Both the position numbers and the translations under genes were made by a program. From NCBI GenBank assembly GCA_035463475.1, contig DATHTE010000014.1:3183-67182 (forward strand): a DNA stretch of 64,000 bases. The letters run 5' to 3'. The DNA is from JACPDI01 sp035463475 (lineage in GTDB: Bacteria > Acidobacteriota > Vicinamibacteria > Vicinamibacterales > 2-12-FULL-66-21). The notes beneath the pieces were generated by a model, which was not told the origin of the DNA, ran no database searches, and saw only the letters and a program-made list of their open reading frames with translations. Position 1 is the first letter of the stretch; each line of letters opens with the position of its first letter. Positions 49,892 through 58,455 of this stretch are shown here, piece after piece.

Positions 49892-52378
49892 GTGTTCAGG
49901 GACCTTCCCATTCTCGCCAAGCTCTACGTGGGGACCGTCGTCCTGGTGGGCGCGGTCCTGCTCCTCGCCTTTTTCCCCTACAGTCACTTTGCCCGCCCGT
50001 TCATCTTCGTGATGATGCTGGTGCTCTCCTCGCTCACGTCGATGTTCAAGGTGCAGCTCCCGCTCACCCGCAGCGGCTCGACGATGTCGGTGTCGTACGC
50101 GGTGGACTTCGCGTCGCTGCTGCTGCTCGGTCCTCACGAGACAATGCTCGTGGCGACGGCGAGCGCGTGGAGCCAGTGCACCTTCCGGATCCGCGAGCGC
50201 AACCCGGTGCACCGCACGCTGTTCAGCATGGCGTGCCTCGCCATCACCGTGCAGGGGGCCGGACACGTGTACCTCTGGCTCGGCGGCGTCCCGGGCGACA
50301 TCGCGCTGAGCATGCTGCCCAAGCCGCTGGTCGGCGCGGCGACGACCTACTTCGTCATCAACACGTTCACGATCGCGACCGCGATCGCGCTGTCCACGCG
50401 GCAGCCGCTGTTCAAGGTCTGGAACGAGAACTTCCTGTGGAGCGCGCCGAGCTACTTCGTCGGCGCGATCGCCGCCGCGCTCGCTTCGTGGGTCGTGCAG
50501 TCCTCGAGCCTCTGGTTCGTGCCGCTCGCGCTGGCGCCACTCTACCTGACGTACCGCACCTACAAGGTGTATCTGGGCCGCATCGAGGACGAGCGGCGGC
50601 ACGTGCAGCAGATGTCCGACCTGCACCTGGCGACGATCGAGGCGCTGGCGCTCGCGATCGACGCCAAGGACCAGACGTCGCAGACGCACATCCGGCGCGT
50701 GCAGCTTTACGCGGCGTCGCTCGCGCGGTCCCTCGACATGGCGGAGAACGAGATCCAGGGCGTGAAGACGGCGGCGTTGCTGCACGACATCGGCAAGCTC
50801 GCCGTGCCCGAGCACATTCTCTCGAAGCCGGGGCCGCTGACGCAGGAAGAGTTCCAGAAGATCCGCGCTCATCCGAAGGTCGGCGCCGAGATCATCGGCG
50901 CCGTGCCGTTCCCGTATCCGGTGTCGCCGCTCATCCTGAGCCACCACGAGCGCTGGGACGGCAAGGGCTACCCGCACGGGTTGCGCGGCGAAGAGGTTCC
51001 GCTCGGCGCGCGCATCCTGTCGGTGGTGGACTACTTCGACGCGCTGATGGCGGAACGGCCGTACCACAAGGCCATGAGCCAGGAGTCCGCGGTGGCGCTC
51101 CTGCGCCAGGAGGCGGGGAAGGGGCTCGACCCGGTGATCGTCGACCGGTTCATCGAGATGCTGCCCGACCTGCAGCGTGAGGCGGCAACGCTGGAGCAGC
51201 AGACCGTGCGGCGCCTGAGCCTCGAGGCGGAGCCATCCGTGAGCAAACCGGCGACGGGGCTCTCGCCGGAGCCGACGAAGAAGAAGAACGTGTTCGAGGA
51301 CATCGCGCTCGCGCACCGCGAGATCTACGCTCTGTACGAGATCGCCCAGGCGATGGGCACCAGCCTCGGGGTCTCGGACACCATGGCGCTCATCGCCGCC
51401 AAGCTGACGAACCTGGTGCCGTTCTCCTGCTGCGCCCTGTTCCTCTACGACGAGGACACGGACACGCTGAAGTGCAAGTTCGCGACGGGTGTCGACGCCG
51501 AGACCATCCTGCAGCTGCAGGTGCGAAGCGGCGAGGGGTTGACGGGCTGGGTCGCCCGCAACCGCCGGCCGCTCGTCAACGCGAGGCCCAGCGCGGATCT
51601 GGACGCGGGCGGCATGGGGCACGCGACCACGATGCTGCAGTCCGCGCTGGTGTGCCCGCTGGTCTTCAACGAGCGCTTCATCGGCACGCTGACCGTCTAC
51701 CACACGCAGGCGGCGTTCTACTCGGACGACCACCGGCGGCTGCTGGATCGGATCTCCGAGCAGGCCTCGGCGGTCATCAACAACTCGATCGTGTTCGAGC
51801 AGACGCAGGAGGACTCGCTGACCGATCCGCTGACGGCGCTCCCGAACACGCGGTTCCTGTTCATGCACCTGAGCCGCGAGCTCGCGCGCGCCGAGCGCCT
51901 GAAGACCGAGGTCTCGCTGCTCGTCATGGACCTCGATCACTTCAAGGACATCAACGACAACCACGGGCACCACATCGGCGACCGCGCGCTCTGCGAGGTG
52001 GCGCGCGTGCTGCGGACCGCGATCCGCCCGTACGACATCTGCGTCCGCTACGCCGGCGACGAGTTCATCGTCGTGCTCTCCGGCTGCGGCGCGGACGAGG
52101 CCGAACGCAAGCGCGTGGAGCTCCAGCGTGCCGTGGACGACGTCTATTTCGAGGCGCGCCCGGGGAAGCGGCTGCCGCTCGGCATCAGCATCGGTTGCGC
52201 CGTGTTCCCCCAGGACGGCGAGTCGTACGAGACGCTGCTCGCGACGGCCGACAGCCGGATGTACCAGGACAAGGCGACCCGCAAGCGCCTGCCGGGCGAC
52301 ATCATAGGGTCCCCCGGCGACTGGACCCTGATGATCAGCGCCTACGATCTGGAGCGCGCGGCGGCCGGTCTGCTCTGA
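49892..52378 (+). CDS. Membrane HD-GYP / GAF / GGDEF cyclic-di-GMP protein
   Basis: The product is 828 aa. Domain order: an N-terminal membrane region of about seven segments (1-225); HD-GYP (about 240-400, LLHDIGK near 297 and GYPHGLRGEEVPLGARI); GAF (about 450-620); and GGDEF (about 655-805, active loop YAGDEF). Both halves keep active-type motifs, so it may make and break cyclic di-GMP, or sense it. It starts 18 nt after the protease gene. Trans sensing at the membrane is inference. Confidence 0.92.
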   Translation: MFRDLPILAKLYVGTVVLVGAVLLLAFFPYSHFARPFIFVMMLVLSSLTSMFKVQLPLTRSGSTMSVSYAVDFASLLLLGPHETMLVATASAWSQCTFRIRERNPVHRTLFSMACLAITVQGAGHVYLWLGGVPGDIALSMLPKPLVGAATTYFVINTFTIATAIALSTRQPLFKVWNENFLWSAPSYFVGAIAAALASWVVQSSSLWFVPLALAPLYLTYRTYKVYLGRIEDERRHVQQMSDLHLATIEALALAIDAKDQTSQTHIRRVQLYAASLARSLDMAENEIQGVKTAALLHDIGKLAVPEHILSKPGPLTQEEFQKIRAHPKVGAEIIGAVPFPYPVSPLILSHHERWDGKGYPHGLRGEEVPLGARILSVVDYFDALMAERPYHKAMSQESAVALLRQEAGKGLDPVIVDRFIEMLPDLQREAATLEQQTVRRLSLEAEPSVSKPATGLSPEPTKKKNVFEDIALAHREIYALYEIAQAMGTSLGVSDTMALIAAKLTNLVPFSCCALFLYDEDTDTLKCKFATGVDAETILQLQVRSGEGLTGWVARNRRPLVNARPSADLDAGGMGHATTMLQSALVCPLVFNERFIGTLTVYHTQAAFYSDDHRRLLDRISEQASAVINNSIVFEQTQEDSLTDPLTALPNTRFLFMHLSRELARAERLKTEVSLLVMDLDHFKDINDNHGHHIGDRALCEVARVLRTAIRPYDICVRYAGDEFIVVLSGCGADEAERKRVELQRAVDDVYFEARPGKRLPLGISIGCAVFPQDGESYETLLATADSRMYQDKATRKRLPGDIIGSPGDWTLMISAYDLERAAAGLL

Positions 52379-52453
52379 CTCTGGAGCGCACAGAGCCGCG
52401 CTCATTCCCTGGCCCCTTTTCCCTGCGTCCTCTCACGCGACTAGAATCGGTTC

Positions 52454-53140
52454 GTGGCCGCTCTCACCTTGCGGGTCCTGAGCAACACGCGTGCGACTCC
52501 CACGACGAGGCTCGTGTCGCTGGCGCTCGACGGTCACGCGTTCACGTTCAAGGCGGGGCAGTGGGCGATGCTGGGGGAGCCGCAGGCGGCAGGAAAGCCG
52601 TACTCGATTGCCAGCGCGCCGCGCGAGGCGGCCTCGACCGGCGCGCTCGCGTTCCTGATCCGCGACGAAGGTTCGGGCACCGGCCTGGCGCGCCTTCGGC
52701 GCGGCGCGGCCGTCCACGTCGACGGACCGCACGGGCGCTTCCTCCTGCCGGACCCGTTCACAGGTGACCTCGCGCTGTTCGTCGCTGGAGGGACCGGCAT
52801 CGCGCCGCTGCGCGCGATGCTCGCCGAGCTGCTCGCTCGCCCGCACCGCCCCGAGTGCGGCGTACTCTACAGCGCGCGGTCCGCCAACGAGTTCGCGTTC
52901 GCACGCGAGCTCCGGACGCTCGCCCGCCAGCGCCGGATTCGGCTCGCCCTGGCCGTGACGCGCGATCTCCAGAACGGGTGGAAAGGACTGTCGGGCCGGA
53001 TCGGCCGGGCGCACCTGGCGGAGTTCATCGAAGGGCGCGACTCACAGGCCTTCGTCTGCGGACCGGAAGGGTTCGTGCGCGACGTCAGGGACGCGCTCGC
53101 GGATCTTGGCGTGCAGAGAATCAGAATAGAGGAGCAATGA
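52454..53140 (+). CDS. Ferredoxin-NADP-reductase-like flavin oxidoreductase
   Basis: The product is 228 aa from GTG 52454. It has an FAD-binding barrel with GKPYSIASAP and an NAD(P)-binding half with LALFVAGGTGIAPLRAML, and ends FVCGPEGFVRDVRDALADLG. No ferredoxin Fe-S domain is attached, so it must reduce a separate partner. The neighbours give no partner. Confidence 0.88.
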   Translation: MAALTLRVLSNTRATPTTRLVSLALDGHAFTFKAGQWAMLGEPQAAGKPYSIASAPREAASTGALAFLIRDEGSGTGLARLRRGAAVHVDGPHGRFLLPDPFTGDLALFVAGGTGIAPLRAMLAELLARPHRPECGVLYSARSANEFAFARELRTLARQRRIRLALAVTRDLQNGWKGLSGRIGRAHLAEFIEGRDSQAFVCGPEGFVRDVRDALADLGVQRIRIEEQ

Positions 53141-53204
53141 AAGTCGGGCAGTCAGACAGTCAAGCCTGACTGTCCGACTGCTCGACTGTTCGCCTGCCTG
53201 ACAG
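53141..53204. repeat. Degenerate GACTGTCC-type repeat between convergent genes
   Basis: About 60 bp are made of 8-9-nt units: AGTCAGACAGTCAAGCC, then CTGACTGTCCGACTGCTCG and ACTGTTCGCCTGCC. The two halves are partly inverted, so the transcript could fold as a hairpin at the end of both genes. Confidence 0.6.
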
Positions 53205-53513
53205 CTAGGGGTTTACCTGCAGCGTCGACTTGACGTCCTTGACGCCGCCGATCTTTCGGGCGAGCGCGATGGCCTTGGCCTCTTCCTCCTTGGACTTCAC
53301 CACGCCGCTCAGGGTCACGACACCGACCGTCGTGTCGACGTCGATCCGCAGCCCGCCCACGTCGGGATCATTTAGCAGCGCGGTCTTCACGCGCGTGGTA
53401 ATCGTGGCATCGTCGATGGTTTCGCCGACCGACTTGCCGCAGGCAGACGTGGCTATCGGCGCCAGCATCGCGATCGCGAGCAGGACGGACATCAGTACGC
53501 GACGGGTCTTCAT
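53205..53513 (-). CDS. BON-domain lipoprotein
   Basis: The product is 102 aa. A lipoprotein signal ends near IATSAC. The BON domain follows: IDDATITTRVKTALLND, then VDTTVGVVTLSGVV and KDVKSTLQV. BON domains are thought to bind membranes; OsmY and similar proteins act in the periplasm under stress. Confidence 0.88.
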   Translation of the reverse strand: MKTRRVLMSVLLAIAMLAPIATSACGKSVGETIDDATITTRVKTALLNDPDVGGLRIDVDTTVGVVTLSGVVKSKEEEAKAIALARKIGGVKDVKSTLQVNP

Positions 53514-53546
53514 ATTCCAGAATCCTCCGCGCGCGTGGGCTGCAAA

Positions 53547-54320
53547 CTAAATGCCCATCGCGTGGAAGCCGCAGTCAACCAGCAGCACCTCGGCCGTAAC
53601 TGCTCGCGCCGCGGGACTCAGCAGGAACATCGCCGCTTCGGCGACCTCGCTCGCTTCCACCGTCCGGCGCAGGGGCGCGCGGTCGCGGTAGTACTGCAGG
53701 ATGCTCGAAAACCCGGAGATCCCGGACGCGGCGAGGGTCTTGATCGGCCCGGCGGAAATGGCGTTCACACGGATTCCCTGCGGCCCGAGCTCCGACGCGA
53801 GATAGCGGACCGAACACTCCAACGCCGCTTTCGCCACCCCCATCACGTTGTAGTTGGTGAACACCCGCTGGCTGCCCAGGTAGGTCAGCGTGACGATGCT
53901 GCCGCCCCCACGGCGCTCCATGAGCGGCGCGGCGCCGCGGGCGAGCGCGATGAGCGAGTACGCGCTCACGTCGAGCGCGATGCGAAACCCTTCACGGCTC
54001 GTCTGCAGGAAGGGGGCGGCCAGTTCCTCGCGCGGCGCGAACGCGGCGCCGTGCACGAGGAAATCCAGCCCGCCGAACTCCCGCTCGATGCCGGAGAAGA
54101 CCGCCGCCACCTGCTCGTCGCTCGTGACGTCGAGCGGCATGAGCAGGGGGCCCTGGAGCTCTGCGGCCAGCTCGCGCACGTTCTCCCCGAGCCGCTCTCC
54201 CTGGTAGGTGATCGCCAGCTTTGCGCCCGCCGCCGCGGCGGCCTGGGCGATGGCCCAGGCGATGGACCGCTTGTTCGCGACGCCGACGATCAGCCCTGTC
54301 TTCCCCGTCATCGCAGACAT
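53547..54320 (-). CDS. fabI: Enoyl-ACP reductase FabI
   Basis: The product is 257 aa. SDR features are GLIVGVANKRSIAWAIAQ, HGAAFAPREEL, LTYLGSQRVFTNYNVMGVAKAALE (the FabI Tyr-x6-Lys arrangement) and GPIKTLAASGISGF. It performs the last reduction of fatty-acid elongation. It stands between the BON and acetamidase genes on the same strand. Confidence 0.95.
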   Translation of the reverse strand: MSAMTGKTGLIVGVANKRSIAWAIAQAAAAAGAKLAITYQGERLGENVRELAAELQGPLLMPLDVTSDEQVAAVFSGIEREFGGLDFLVHGAAFAPREELAAPFLQTSREGFRIALDVSAYSLIALARGAAPLMERRGGGSIVTLTYLGSQRVFTNYNVMGVAKAALECSVRYLASELGPQGIRVNAISAGPIKTLAASGISGFSSILQYYRDRAPLRRTVEASEVAEAAMFLLSPAARAVTAEVLLVDCGFHAMGI

Positions 54321-54332
54321 CCCTGCAGGTTA

Positions 54333-55322
54333 TCAGGGCAGCAGGCGCTTCGGGAACTTGGCGACGACGGTGTAGTTCGGGTCCACGACGTTGGCGATCC
54401 GGGTGTGTCCCACCTGCGAGACCGCCTGGTATGCCTCGAGCTTCTCGAAGCCGTACTCCGCGATGAGCCACTCGATCAGCTCCACCTGCGCGATGCGGAA
54501 CGCGTCAACGAGCGGCCGGCCGCTGCCGGCCACCATGATGTCCTCGGCATCTTCCATCCGGGGCCACCGGATCCGCTTGCCCTTGATCAGATCGAACTGC
54601 AGCGTCACCTCCATCGTGGTCTCGAGCGCAGAGCCGCAGATCTCGCCGTCCCCCTGCAGCGCGTGGCCATCGCCGAAGTAGAAGTACGCCCCCTCGTGGA
54701 AGATCGGCAGATACACCGTCGTCCCGTCTCGCACGTCGGCGGCGTCCATGTTGCCGCCGAAATTGCCCGGCCACAGGCCGCCGAACGCCTCGTCGCCGGC
54801 GGGCGCCACCGCGACGCGGCCCAGGAACGGCTTGAGTGCCGCCTCGAAGCGCTTCGCGCGCGAGTTCGGCAGATCGACGGCGCCGGTCATCTTCTCCAGG
54901 TCGAGCCGCCAGACGAAGCGGCGCGCGGGCAGCGGCTCGTTGATCATCCGCGTGCGCGCGTCCGCGGCGACGGCGCTGATCCCGTTCGGGTTGATCTGCG
55001 ACACGGCCGTGGCGCGGTTGGGCCGCACCTTGATGATGCGGACCACGAGCGTGTCGTCCGGGGTGGCCCCTTCGATGTAGAAAGGTCCGACCTCGCCGGG
55101 CCAGGCGCCTCCTTGCTTGTCGTAGTAGTCGCCCGGCCGCGAGAACGTCCGGCTCTCGACCGTGTCGCCCGGTTTCACGCGCAGCACCGGTTCACGCACC
55201 GCGAAGGTCTGGACGCCGGATGTGGGATTGAACTTGATGGTGTCAGCCGACGCGGCCGGGGCCGACAGGCCTGCGGCGAGACACACGGCAAGAGACACGG
55301 GGGCCGCTGACATGGTCCGCAT
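54333..55322 (-). CDS. Secreted acetamidase/formamidase-family protein
   Basis: The product is 329 aa with a signal peptide (about 1-26, APAASA end). The FmdA/AmdA fold is seen in VLRVKPGDTVESRTFS, GPFYIEGATPDDTLVVRI, IFHEGAYFYFGDGHALQGDG and the C-terminal QVELIEWLIAEYGF. Family members hydrolyse short amides. Export is unusual, so the true substrate may differ. Confidence 0.87.
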   Translation of the reverse strand: MRTMSAAPVSLAVCLAAGLSAPAASADTIKFNPTSGVQTFAVREPVLRVKPGDTVESRTFSRPGDYYDKQGGAWPGEVGPFYIEGATPDDTLVVRIIKVRPNRATAVSQINPNGISAVAADARTRMINEPLPARRFVWRLDLEKMTGAVDLPNSRAKRFEAALKPFLGRVAVAPAGDEAFGGLWPGNFGGNMDAADVRDGTTVYLPIFHEGAYFYFGDGHALQGDGEICGSALETTMEVTLQFDLIKGKRIRWPRMEDAEDIMVAGSGRPLVDAFRIAQVELIEWLIAEYGFEKLEAYQAVSQVGHTRIANVVDPNYTVVAKFPKRLLP

Positions 55323-55381
55323 ACACGCTCCCTGAAACGTAGATTCCGCGGGGTCCGCAGACGCGGTAAAGACCGCCGATT

Positions 55382-56005
55382 CTATCGCGAGCGCTTCTTG
55401 TGGTGGGCGGGACGGCCGTGCCGTGCGCGTTGCTGCTGGCTTGGGCCGCCGGGACGGCCGGGGCGACCGTGCCCCGCGCTGTTGCCGTTCCGGCCAGCCG
55501 GGCGGAAGCCGGTGCGAAAATCGTCGCGGAAACGGCCGCGCGCGGTGGCCTGCCGGACCGTGAACTCCGGCAGCGGTCGTCCGGCTGGCGGCGGGCTCCC
55601 TTCGGGACGCGGCAGCGTGGCCCGAATCAGCGGGCGATGCACGGGGCCTTCATCCGCCGGCGGCGCGTTGTCCTGCGCAGGCTCGTTGACGGTCTCGCTG
55701 CCTGCGCCCCCGTCAGCCTGTAGCGGCTCCGGGGCTTCGGCCGCTGCGGGCTTGGGTGGCGCGGGGGGCGCGGCGGATTCGGCAGCGCCAGCAAGCACTT
55801 CCTGGTAGAGCGCGCCCGCGGCGGCCTTGCGGCGCACGCGTGGCAGGCGGGCCTCCTTGTACGGATGCTCGTTGTCGCACGCGGTGCAGCGGGTCTGGCG
55901 AATGGTGTCGTCGATCATGGCGACCACTGCGTGGTCGGTTATGCGGCGCTCGCGCGGACAATAATCGTCCACGATATCACCGACTTTGAGCCGGCGCTGG
56001 TCCAT
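55382..56005 (-). CDS. Small zinc-ribbon-like protein with disordered tail
   Basis: The product is 207 aa from ATG 56005. The N-terminal 60 residues include CPRER and CTACDNEH, perhaps a zinc ribbon. The rest is rich in Pro, Ala, Gly, Arg and Gln, typical of a disordered tail ending in a basic HHKKRSR. I recognise no family. The open frame could begin further upstream, but that part is repeat sequence. Confidence 0.6.
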   Translation of the reverse strand: MDQRRLKVGDIVDDYCPRERRITDHAVVAMIDDTIRQTRCTACDNEHPYKEARLPRVRRKAAAGALYQEVLAGAAESAAPPAPPKPAAAEAPEPLQADGGAGSETVNEPAQDNAPPADEGPVHRPLIRATLPRPEGSPPPAGRPLPEFTVRQATARGRFRDDFRTGFRPAGRNGNSAGHGRPGRPGGPSQQQRARHGRPAHHKKRSR

Positions 56006-56091
56006 CAGTTCCCCCGGAAACAAACCTCTGGCTGGAATGGAAGCGGAAGCGGGTTCCAGCAGTCTATCAAAGCCCACCGGTCGGGGCAACC

Positions 56092-56152
56092 TTGGGGACA
56101 GGTCTCCAACACCCGTTCTTTGCGACTCCAACGACAGTCGTGCAGAAGGATG
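56092..56152. repeat. Composite palindromic element, partial copy B
   Basis: It begins GGGGACAGGTCTCCAACACC and includes CTTTGCGACTCC and GATGTCACTTCGTGCACC. It aligns with the reverse complement of the 102-bp element at 5092-5193 but lacks its far end. It fills the gap between the zinc-ribbon-like gene and the S41 protease and reaches the protease stop codon. Confidence 0.6.
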
Positions 56153-57424
56153 TCACTTCGTGCACCAGGCGACCGCCCGCTCCAGGGCGACGTCGCGCCC
56201 CTCCAGGAGCGCGGAGCGGGACCAGGCGGCCTCCTCATCGGGCACGACGCCCGAGCCCTCCACGCGGTTGCCGGCCGCGGTGACGAAATCGCCATACGCG
56301 TGCACCAGCACGTCACCGCTCGGCAGGCGGTCGAACAGCGCGGGCAGCGCCTGCCCCATCGTCCGCTGGCCGAACACGCGGGCGCGGCCGATGGCCTGCA
56401 TCCCGCCTGCAAAGCACTCGGACGCGCTCCCTGTGAGCTGGTCCACGAGGATGGCCACGCAGCCGGCGTACGGTTTGACGGGGCGGCCATCCGGGGCGAC
56501 CGAGCGCGGGTTCGAGAAGAACTTCAACGTCCCCTCGCGCGTGCGCATCTCCCCGAGGGAAACCCGTTCGGCGGTGAAGTGCCCGGCAATACCCATCAGC
56601 ATCGCGGCCAGTCCACCGGGGTTGCCGCGCAGGTCGAGCACGATGCCGGCGTCGTCGCGATGCCTGTCAACCGCGCGCGCGACGAACGCGTCTACCGGCG
56701 TGAGCCACGCGTTGAAACGAATATAGCCGAGGCGAGCGCCGGACGAGGCCGTGAGCGCACGCTCGGCCGTTCGGACGCGAAGCATGGGAAAAGTGCCGAG
56801 CTTCACCGGCTCGCCGGTCTCGACCTCGCGCTCCACGCGCACCTCGCGCGAGCTGCCGTTCGCGTCCGCGAAGGAGAGGTGGACGCGGCTCCCGACCGGC
56901 CCGCGGACGCGGTCCGTGACGATGCGCCAGGCTTCCACGGCCGCCAGGCGCGGCGACAGGCCGCCGATCGTGCCGGCAATCGCCGGCGCCAGCGGCTCAC
57001 CGTCCACGCCGCGAAGGATCCAACCGCGGCGCACGCCCGCGGCCTGGGCCTCCGCGGTGAGGTCGACGACCAGCACGACTCCGTCCTGGTACCGGATGTC
57101 GAGACCGGGGTCGCCGCTCGTATCTCGCGACGGCGGGTCAGTCGGCGTGCGCCCTTCTGGGAGCAGCGTAAAGTGCGAGTCGCGCAGCCGGGTGATCATC
57201 TCGCGGATGATCGCGCGCGTTTCCTCCGGCGTCTCCGCCACCTCGGCGCGCGGACGCAGCTCGCGCCTCACCGCTTCCCAGTCCACCCCGTTGAACGACG
57301 GATCGTAGTAGGTCTCGTTGATGATGCGCCACGCGGCATCGAAGCTCTCGAGCCAGACGGGCTCGAGCGGCGCGGCGGCGAGCGACAGCAGCGCCGCCGC
57401 AACGACCGACGCGCGGCGCGTCAT
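56153..57424 (-). CDS. Secreted S41 (C-terminal-processing-type) protease
   Basis: The product is 423 aa with a signal peptide (about 1-18). A PDZ-like part precedes the S41 domain, which has ARLGYIRFNAWLTPV, GIVLDLRGNPGGLAAML and the Ser motif VAILVDQLTGSASECFAGGM with its Ser. It is a tail-specific-protease-family enzyme, site unknown. Its ATG overlaps the stop of the gene upstream (ATGA). Confidence 0.9.
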   Translation of the reverse strand: MTRRASVVAAALLSLAAAPLEPVWLESFDAAWRIINETYYDPSFNGVDWEAVRRELRPRAEVAETPEETRAIIREMITRLRDSHFTLLPEGRTPTDPPSRDTSGDPGLDIRYQDGVVLVVDLTAEAQAAGVRRGWILRGVDGEPLAPAIAGTIGGLSPRLAAVEAWRIVTDRVRGPVGSRVHLSFADANGSSREVRVEREVETGEPVKLGTFPMLRVRTAERALTASSGARLGYIRFNAWLTPVDAFVARAVDRHRDDAGIVLDLRGNPGGLAAMLMGIAGHFTAERVSLGEMRTREGTLKFFSNPRSVAPDGRPVKPYAGCVAILVDQLTGSASECFAGGMQAIGRARVFGQRTMGQALPALFDRLPSGDVLVHAYGDFVTAAGNRVEGSGVVPDEEAAWSRSALLEGRDVALERAVAWCTK

Positions 57425-58170
57425 TTGACCAGGGCCTGGATCGCGGGAGGGGGCGCAAACGCCGCTTTGTCCACCGCGTCGAAGTGGACCTCCGTGATGG
57501 TGATGATCTGCTCGGTCCCCATCAGCTTCTGCACGATCTTCGATGCGATCTTCGTCCCTCCGAACTCACGGTAGTCCGACGTGACGTGCGTCGCCTTGAC
57601 AGGACCCATCGGCGACTCGCGCGTCACCATCGATCCAAGCATGAGGCCGGTCTCGGTGTCGAAGAACTCGAAGTCCTCGTCGCCGGTGATCCGCACCGCC
57701 CGCACCCTGTAGGCGGGACGCCCCTCGAACGTCGTGCGCTCGACGGTCTCGAGGACCTTGTACTGTTTGTCCGAGTGCAACGAGGCGTCGAAATCGGCGT
57801 CCGCCTTCATCTGCTCGAGCGACTTGCCCTGGAGCACCATCGGTCCGGTCAGCGGGTTCAGGCTCCAGCCGATCTTGCCGTCGTACCCTGACTGGATTTC
57901 CCCGACGCCCGGGATCGACATGCGAAGCCGCATGAGATCGGGGCGGGCGGCGAGGAGCTCCAGATTGCCTTCCACACCCTGCGCGGGCATGCTGATGCGG
58001 CCAAGCGCCCGCCGCGAGCTGTGCTTCGCGATCGCTTCCCGTCCGCCCGTCGCCTCGACGAAGCGATCGATGATCGCCCGCGCCGGCGGCAGCGCTTCCT
58101 GGGCGGACGCGCCGGCCCAGAACACGGCAACAGCAATGGCGAGCAGGCCGGCGGACGCGCGTGTGCGCAT
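57421..58170 (-). CDS. Secreted LolA-like / DUF4292-like protein
   Basis: The product is 249 aa. The signal peptide ends near AGASAQ. The rest has a half-barrel pattern: FVEATGGREAIAKHSSRRALG, then MRLRMSIPGVGEIQSGYDGKI, the outer-membrane-lipoprotein-sorting fold. It precedes the S41 protease by ATGA overlap, so they are made together. Confidence 0.8.
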   Translation of the reverse strand: MRTRASAGLLAIAVAVFWAGASAQEALPPARAIIDRFVEATGGREAIAKHSSRRALGRISMPAQGVEGNLELLAARPDLMRLRMSIPGVGEIQSGYDGKIGWSLNPLTGPMVLQGKSLEQMKADADFDASLHSDKQYKVLETVERTTFEGRPAYRVRAVRITGDEDFEFFDTETGLMLGSMVTRESPMGPVKATHVTSDYREFGGTKIASKIVQKLMGTEQIITITEVHFDAVDKAAFAPPPAIQALVK

Positions 58171-58193
58171 GGATGAGAGTGTACACTACACGA

Positions 58194-58412
58194 ATGCTGA
58201 AGGGCTCGCGTGAGGTCATCGTGCGGAGGATTCAGCCCGTCAGCATCCACGGGCAGATCTCGCTCGACGTGTACTACGTCGAACCGGACAACCCGGAGCA
58301 GGTCCGGATCGCGCGCGTCGCGTCCGAGTCGGTGCCGCGCAACCTCGAAGTCGGCGACCGCGCGCTCGTGCATTACCTCCTGGGTGTGGCGACGGAGATT
58401 ACCAAGGTGTAA
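58194..58412 (+). CDS. Small protein of unknown function
   Basis: The product is 72 aa from ATG 58194: it starts MLKGSREVIVRRIQPVSIHG and ends VHYLLGVATEITKV. It is beta-rich and soluble. It diverges from the LolA-like gene with a 23-bp gap. A family is not recognised, but the compact hydrophobic pattern favours a real gene. Confidence 0.6.
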   Translation: MLKGSREVIVRRIQPVSIHGQISLDVYYVEPDNPEQVRIARVASESVPRNLEVGDRALVHYLLGVATEITKV

Positions 58413-58414
58413 TG

Positions 58415-58455
58415 ACCATTGGGCAGTGGGCAGTAGGCACTGCCTGTCACTGCCT
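58415..58455. repeat. GGGCAGTGGGCAGT-type repeat
   Basis: The short spacer reads TTGGGCAGTGGGCAGTAGGC and then the inverted CTGCCTGTCACTGCC, a simple repeat that can fold as a hairpin between two convergent genes. Confidence 0.5.

Noticed and set aside
49832..52405. 857-codon open frame opposite the HD-GYP/GGDEF gene
   Set aside because: Shadow frame: composition is Arg-, His- and Asp-rich with no domain, while the plus strand encodes a complete multidomain protein.
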